64,000 bases of DNA from Nipponacmea schrenckii (lineage: Eukaryota; Mollusca; Gastropoda; Lottiidae): the NCBI GenBank assembly GCA_030562195.1, contig CM060203.1, positions 11,608,208 to 11,672,207 of the forward strand. Direction: 5' to 3'. This document shows positions 57,866 through 64,000 of this stretch, in pieces. The notes beneath the pieces are model-generated. The model saw only the letters and a list, made by a program, of their open reading frames with translations. It had not been told where the DNA came from and searched no databases. Positions within the stretch are counted from its first letter, which is position 1. Every line of letters starts with the position of its first letter. Made by a program: the position numbers and the translations under genes.

Positions 57866-60800
57866 ATGGCGGACCGACGAAGACGGCGAGGTTCGCTTGA
57901 AAATGAGAGTAATGATCCAAACACTGTAACAGTTGTTAGAAAATCAGAATGCGTAAGATTTTCTTTTCGATGTTTTACCCATATGTTTGTGATTTCAGAA
58001 AGGATATCACCTATTAGGTCTAACTGTACCTGACTATAGCAAAAGAATTCGTAAAGAAAAAAGTTCAGTCTCATTTATCTCGTCTTCTTTCTTGACTGGG
58101 TGCCTCCTTTTTCTTCCTAATACCTTCACGTTCGTCTATATTTTTTTTATCACCAGTTCTGATAATTATTATCACAACTTCACTTAATAAATTGCATTAT
58201 TACTATTCCCACCCCATCATTTAATGTGTGGGGATCATTGTCACAACGATACCCAATTGACCTTACCTACTCTACTACTACTGGATACTGACAATACTGT
58301 CTTTTGTTTTAATCCTAGACTTTAAGCTAAAACTTCTCTCTATTTGGTTATTGGTGAAAATTTTAACTTATCAACTAAAAATATGTAGATCTATTATTAC
58401 TAAAGCACAGCAAAAGCCAAGCGATTGCAAAGTGTCTGGCTAAGGGGATGCAGTGGTTTCCTCCCTTTTACAGTTCCAACCATGGTGATTCCCCCTCTTT
58501 ACAAGTTCCACCCTAGTGATTTTCCCCCAGTGGTTTCTTCCCCCATATATATAAGTTATGTATGCTTGGTTAACAAGGATAATTTGAATTAAATGTATAT
58601 TTTATTTTCATTAATAATAATAACAATACAATAATACATATACTTGTTCTTTCTGCTTTCACTAAGGATATTTATTTTTCTGCATAACATTTTCTAGACC
58701 TTTTAACAATTGTGATGTTGAAATTTGTTCATTTTCATACTTTGACCATAAATCCATCAATTTAGATAGTGAACAAGTTGTTTAAGGGTTCTGTATTGGC
58801 TCTCTCTGCTAGACGATTAAAGGTTTCTCATATATTATAAATAACAATCAAGGTTATCAAATTAATTAAGCCTATTCCAATGGCTACTTATTCTTTTTAT
58901 TTGTTCATTTGAAGCCATCACAGTAGCTGATCAAAGATTAACAGGGTTTTTAATTACCTAATCATATATTGATTAGGGGAGGAAACCACTTGGAAATAGT
59001 CAAATAAACTGAGCGCAGACAACAGATTTTAGTCCATTAAAACAAAACATGTTATATGTTCAAGCCATAATTGGTAGCTAACATTGAATATTGCTCAAAA
59101 GAAACATTGTGGATGACTTGTCTCTCACGACCACTACGTTCAAATACAATTGTTATATATCAGGTTATATATCAGGTATAATATTGGTTGATTGGTTGAA
59201 GACAGTCCTGACTATCTGTTCAAATTCATGATTTTGAAACAAGTATTTCTTGAAATGCACACAACAGATGTTTGTTGCAGAACAATGTTTATCTGACCAA
59301 AGTCTGCCATTTGTATTGGGCTTAGTTTAGAATGATAAATCAAGAATCTGTTGATAAAGCCCATAAAATAACTTATAGTCTTAGATTTAATTGTCTATGG
59401 AAGTTATAGATTCCCTCACTATCAATTCCCTGAAGTAATTGCATTGGATTAAATGCCTTCTGATATATATTTGTTCATGTTGTAAATCTTAATGAATCTA
59501 TTTTAGTAAGAAGATATTTGTAAGCAATTGATACATTTTCAATAGATTCATAGTCTTGACTCTTTTCCTTGGCCAGTGGGTTGGAAAGTACCATTATATC
59601 CTATGACAACCAACAGCTAATAATAATATCTATGTTTGTGAAAAATTTCAATCTATGTTCATTTTGTTTTTATGGTAAAGGGAGTTTTAAGTGAAGATTA
59701 TGTGGAAATTATTTTTTAATTGTTATGAGCTCTGTCAAAGCTTAAATAACTAATATATTATTTTTATTTTGTAGGAAAGTGAACATGGAGATGAAGAACA
59801 AGGTAAGAACTTGGTTTCATAAAGAAACTGACCCTTGACTACTGTAATTTTAAATGTTTTGTTTGTCAATTATTTGTATTATTAGAATACTTGTGTTGTT
59901 GTGTGCTTATATGACCTCAAACTGATACTGAAAGTCATAAGTTGTTATTAGGTTGTTGAAAATTGTGCCCAATGAATACTATTAACTTCTGAGGATGATT
60001 TTGGTTTGTTTTTTCTGTATTGAAAAACATCAAACTGAGATATGTCTGTAGAATGACAGATAGAAATGCGGTCTCAAGCTAACTGTTTTCAAGGGCTGGA
60101 TAATGATACAGATACACATCTTCAATTTTTACTATTGATTTATTTGATAACATAGTTCTTAAACTACATATTTTCAGCTGATTTATCAGAATATGAAAGT
60201 GCAGATGAAGAGAAAAAAGTCAAGGTGAGTTCCGGTCTATAATTAAGGACAAGATATGTACACTGTTGTTGTTGTCACTGAAATGAATGTTCTATGTATT
60301 ATGTACACAACTATATGCATTCATTGCTTTTGAAATGAGGCATAATTTCTGAATTGATGTGACTGTGGCATTAAAACTCACAAAGATATATAAGCAAAAT
60401 GGTGGATGAACGTTAATATTGTAGAGAACCTACGTGTTTTTTTTTAGGAAGAGGAATCAGAAACTGAAGAAGAAACAGAGACGGAGACAGAAACTGAAAC
60501 TGAAACTGAAGACGATGATGGTCAAGAAATAGATGTTGTTATTGAAGATGATGAGTGGGTTGATGAAGAGAGACAAAGTGGTGATGGCGAGGTTAGCTAG
60601 ATGTAGTTTATTCTCTTTCTTGTCAACTGACACTGATTATTCAAAAGGTGTCCAATAAGAAGTGTTACAGATGTTGATTTTTGGATTTCTCTTGATATTT
60701 TTATTATTAATTTGAACCTTATGCTAGGTTTTCATGACACTCTCATCAATTAGCTACAAAATTTAAGGAATTACAATTAAATACTGTCTCTCTATTACCA

Positions 60801-63800
60801 ATAATATATTATGTATAAATATTGATAAGTGAATTACAAGTTTTATGTATAATAGTCAATGGAAGGAGTAATATAATTAAGGTCCTTAATGTCATTACTC
60901 TCTCAAAACAGCGTGTTTACAAAAATGAATTGAGCGTGATATTTTTTTTTTCTGCTTAAGGACTACAATTTCAATGAATATCTAAATGACCTAGATTGCT
61001 GCAGTGCATTTTAAGATAAAAAGACAATTCAGTTTTATTTAATTGCTCATATTTTGAATTAATACAGCTTTTATCAGAATTAATACTAATGGTCAAGGTG
61101 ATGAGATGTCAGATTTTAATGCTTCTCAGGGACCACTTATTAGTGTCATAATTAACAGAATGTGGGAATATTAAGAGTTTTTTTTATATAAGATGGAAGT
61201 TAATTGGTTACAGATAATAAATGCCAGGTAACACAGAATGTCGTAATACTCAGATGTCAGATATTTCAATGTATACTGTATATGGAGAAGCAAATGATAT
61301 ATGATATAGAGGAGGGTTCAGTGTTAAAATGACACAATATCAATAGACAATGGAAATGATCATCATCATTTCTATATAGAAACTTATGTTATTTTTTAGG
61401 AACAACCAGATTCTCGAGATGTTGATGATGATGAAGACAGGAAAAATCCAGCGTTTGTGCCAAGAAAGGGTGCTTTTTATGAGCATGATTTACGATTGGG
61501 TGATGCCAAGCCACCGAAGGAAGAAGATGGAGATAGGTAGGGGTTCTTCTTTTGACTTAGAAGATTTAAACTTTTAATACTGAAACCTTATTCTGTTTTG
61601 CCAAAGCTCATCTTGTGCTGTTGATAATTGAATGAACTAACCTTATCATTTTTTATACATTTTTTTTTTTGATTTGAAGGTATTTTTGATATTGTGTCGA
61701 GTAGAACTTTCAAGATTTATGTTGTTCTCTCTCTGTTATAGACCAAAAAAGAAGTTATGGAAAGATGATGGCAAATGGTTACATGATGGTTACAATGAAG
61801 CTCTTCAGGGTCCGAAATCAACTGAAGAACTTGTAGATATGTATGGTTATGATGTTAGAGCTGGTAGTCATCCACCAGAATATAGACCCAGGCCTCGTAG
61901 AGGAGGTACTGGCAGGTAACTATTTACATCATTCAAGGAATCTATATTCAAGCTAAAACAAAGATTTAAAAAGCTTTTAGAGAAAAGTTGTTATTCCTGT
62001 TATTCCAAATTTTTGATACTTGGTATGATCATTCAAACACAAACTTGACCAGTTTTGAAACTTAAAATTTTCTATAATATCTGAAAAGTGGATTATTAAA
62101 TGGACATTAATTGTAGAAGGTGGAGATTTATGACTTATCAACTATATTTTTGAGCATTCTATTTTGTTTTCCAGGGGAAGAAGGCAAAACAATAAGCTTG
62201 GTGATTTTGTACCAACTGACAGATCTGGTGGGAATACAGACAGAGATTATCAGAGATCCAAATCAGAGGATACCGAGTACATACCCATGGAATACAGAAG
62301 TCCTCAAACTTACAGAGCAACAGACACAAATGATTCCAGACCTTCAAAATCTCAGTCGTATGATAACAATCGTTATAGAGACAGAACTTATAATGATAAT
62401 AATCAGGACAATAAATACAAGGGGGATAACTATCAATCTGATTATTCAAATAAGAGGGATAACTCTTTCTCCCATAGAAACAAGAGTGACAATACCTATC
62501 GTAAAAGTGACAATTATACAGATTATAGAAACAAAAGCGATCAAGGTGAATATGAAAATAGAGACAATTCTTCAAGTTATCGTAAGAAAGATAATAATTA
62601 CCAGTCTGATCATAAGAACAGGGGAAATAATTACCAGTCTAACTATAGAAATAAGGGAGACAATTATCAATCTAATCATGATAAATCGCAAGACTTCCGA
62701 AATGCTCCCAATAATCCAGGCCAGTATAACAACTATAATGATCAAAGTAATTATCATGATAACTATAGAGGTCGAGGACGTAGAGGTCGTGGTGTCGGAC
62801 GAGGTCGGGGTCAGAGGAGACCTGATCAGGTAGAGAACAATTCTGGATCTGTTAATGTGCCAAGGCAGTTCACAAACTCTAGTTACAAATCTCCTGAAAA
62901 TGGTGACCAAAGTCATTTTGAAACTAATGAAGGAGCTGACATCAACATCTTGAATAAGGAGAGTGTTCAGACTATCAGTGTAACTATCACCAATAAAACA
63001 ACAGAGAAAGCGTATGAAGGTGAAACTAGAAAGATGAAATATGTTGGAGGTAAACCATATGTACAGGAAGAGATAAGGAATGCTGTTGAAAATGACAATA
63101 TGACAGTCGTTAATACTCCAACTACATCAAACTCTTCAACTGAAATAGGTATGGTTTTAATATTTTTAAACCTTCAGAAATGGATAAAACTTGATGTATA
63201 CTTATCAATAACTTAGTATTTAAAATTATTATATGAATTGTAGGCAAATCTGGTCAAGTTGTCAACAAAGCTGGTAAACTTAATCAATTTTCAGGAAGTA
63301 GTAATAAAGCTGACAATAGTTTACAGGGTCGCCCTAAACGATATTCCTCACAGCGTCAACGTACAGCTCCAGATGTTAATACTTACAATAAACAACAAGT
63401 GGCTGACTCTTCTGGTTATTATAATCAAGGTATTCTTCTTTTCTTCTTTATTTTTTGTTAGCTGCTGAATCTAAACTATCTTGATAGGTATGATAAGATA
63501 TAGAAACACAAACTATATGGATATACTACGTCTGACATGGTATGATAAGATATGTTGGAATGAATATAACATTGTAAATCACTTGACAGTTTTTCTTAAA
63601 AAGTGTACTATTCATGCCATATGGAGTTTTGCCTGCGCCAAATCTGAATAACGCTCACATGTATGTGTGGATATTGTAATATTTTTCTCATCCTGTTTCA
63701 GCATCAGCATATCCCAACAATCAATATTATCCTGGTGACACACAGCCTACTACATCAGGTCCCAACTCGCCAGCAGCTTATCAACATCAACAACAGCCAA

Positions 63801-63839
63801 TATTACCCGTACAACCATCTATACCTTATCCTCATCCAG
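57866..63839 (+). CDS. CASC3: CASC3 / Barentsz (MLN51), exon-junction-complex core protein, 3' end off the window
   Basis: It binds eIF4A3 and RNA in the exon junction complex and acts in mRNA localisation and decay. Exons: 57866-57952, 59775-59802, 60178-60224, 60448-60591, 61400-61536, 61742-61915, 62175-63148, 63244-63429, 63702-63839 (638 residues so far). It starts MADRRRRRGS as in the human protein; exon 4 is Glu/Thr-rich and acidic. The SELOR region is clear: DDDEDRKNPAFVPRKG, FYEHDLR, KKKLWKDDGKW and YGYDVR. The large exon 7 encodes about 170 residues of Asn/Tyr/Asp/Arg/Lys-rich repeats and then GRGRRGRGVGRGRGQRR. Exon 8 has RPKRYSSQRQR, a CASC3 landmark. At 63839 a GT donor follows CCA G; reading through instead gives a stop at about 63899, so the last exon could end there. 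Confidence 0.92.
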
Positions 63840-64000
63840 GTTGGTTTACTTCATCACAAACAGTTCAAAACCTTGCCCCAAACATACGTTTGTTGTAAAC
63901 AATTTACATATAAAGTGTATGTCATGCATATTGTTGGCATTAAAATTTGAATTGAATTTTAAAATTTAAGACATGCAATTTGAACATTATTCCGTTTGAG

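Noticed and set aside
62120..62833. 237-codon frame overlapping CASC3 exon 7
   Set aside because: It is a shifted frame of the low-complexity CASC3 exon; its Ile/Thr-rich product reflects the repeat, and the CASC3 frame has family landmarks on both sides.
1..64000. tRNA, rRNA or other structured RNA genes
   Set aside because: No A/B box pair with a cloverleaf, nor rRNA-like stretch, was found on either strand by reading; a covariance-model scan would be needed to exclude small ones.

Overview
The window is nuclear DNA of a metazoan: roughly two-thirds A+T, GT/AG introns of about 100-900 bp (a few longer), animal gene families and many tandem and dispersed repeats. A mitochondrial-type, glutamine-dependent carbamoyl-phosphate synthetase (CPS III type), a Penelope-like reverse transcriptase fragment and expanded zinc-finger and TPR families suggest an invertebrate, most plausibly a mollusc such as a marine gastropod. 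The taxon is inference; no diagnostic marker was seen.

Layout. (1) 1-7661, minus: 5' two-thirds of a CPS III/CPS1-type gene (19 exons traced, running off the left edge). (2) 7662-10599: intergenic, with a near-perfect 47-bp hairpin and a 412-bp hAT-like element with 8-bp target duplications. (3) 10600-11241, plus: unrecognised single-exon basic protein. (4) 13969-21432, plus: complete FBXL4 (16 coding exons) with a 60-bp minisatellite and a TA-flanked MITE in introns. (5) 23241-27318, minus: a BTB protein whose N-terminal half resembles Rabankyrin-5 (ANKFY1) but which ends in nine C2H2 zinc fingers; a second copy of the MITE lies in an intron. (6) 28498-29712, plus: a second C2H2 zinc-finger gene. 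(7) 31047-43400: a 38-bp satellite, then a segmental duplication carrying two intronless TPR genes (minus) with a C-terminal TIR-like region. The left copy has an in-frame stop and the right copy is intact; a long-inverted-repeat transposon lies between them and a Penelope fragment lies upstream of the right copy. (8) 43913-46193, minus: regucalcin. (9) 47240-51664, minus: mitochondrial elongation factor Ts (TSFM), complete, with three tandem-repeat blocks in its introns. (10) 55901-56917, minus: an intronless MKK3/6-type MAP kinase kinase. (11) 57866-63839+, plus: CASC3/Barentsz (exon-junction-complex core), head-to-head with the kinase and running towards the right edge.

Three genes concern mitochondria (CPS III, FBXL4, TSFM). 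The others are regulatory or signalling genes (two zinc-finger genes, MKK3/6, CASC3) or metabolic (regucalcin), so this is an ordinary mixed neighbourhood and not an operon-like system. The most promising unfamiliar biology is the duplicated TPR + TIR-like pair, which looks like a candidate innate-immunity family with IFIT-like gene architecture (short non-coding 5' exon, TATA box, one large coding exon). Exon boundaries were set by hand from GT/AG sites, reading phase and recalled family sequences; no database or alignment program was used.
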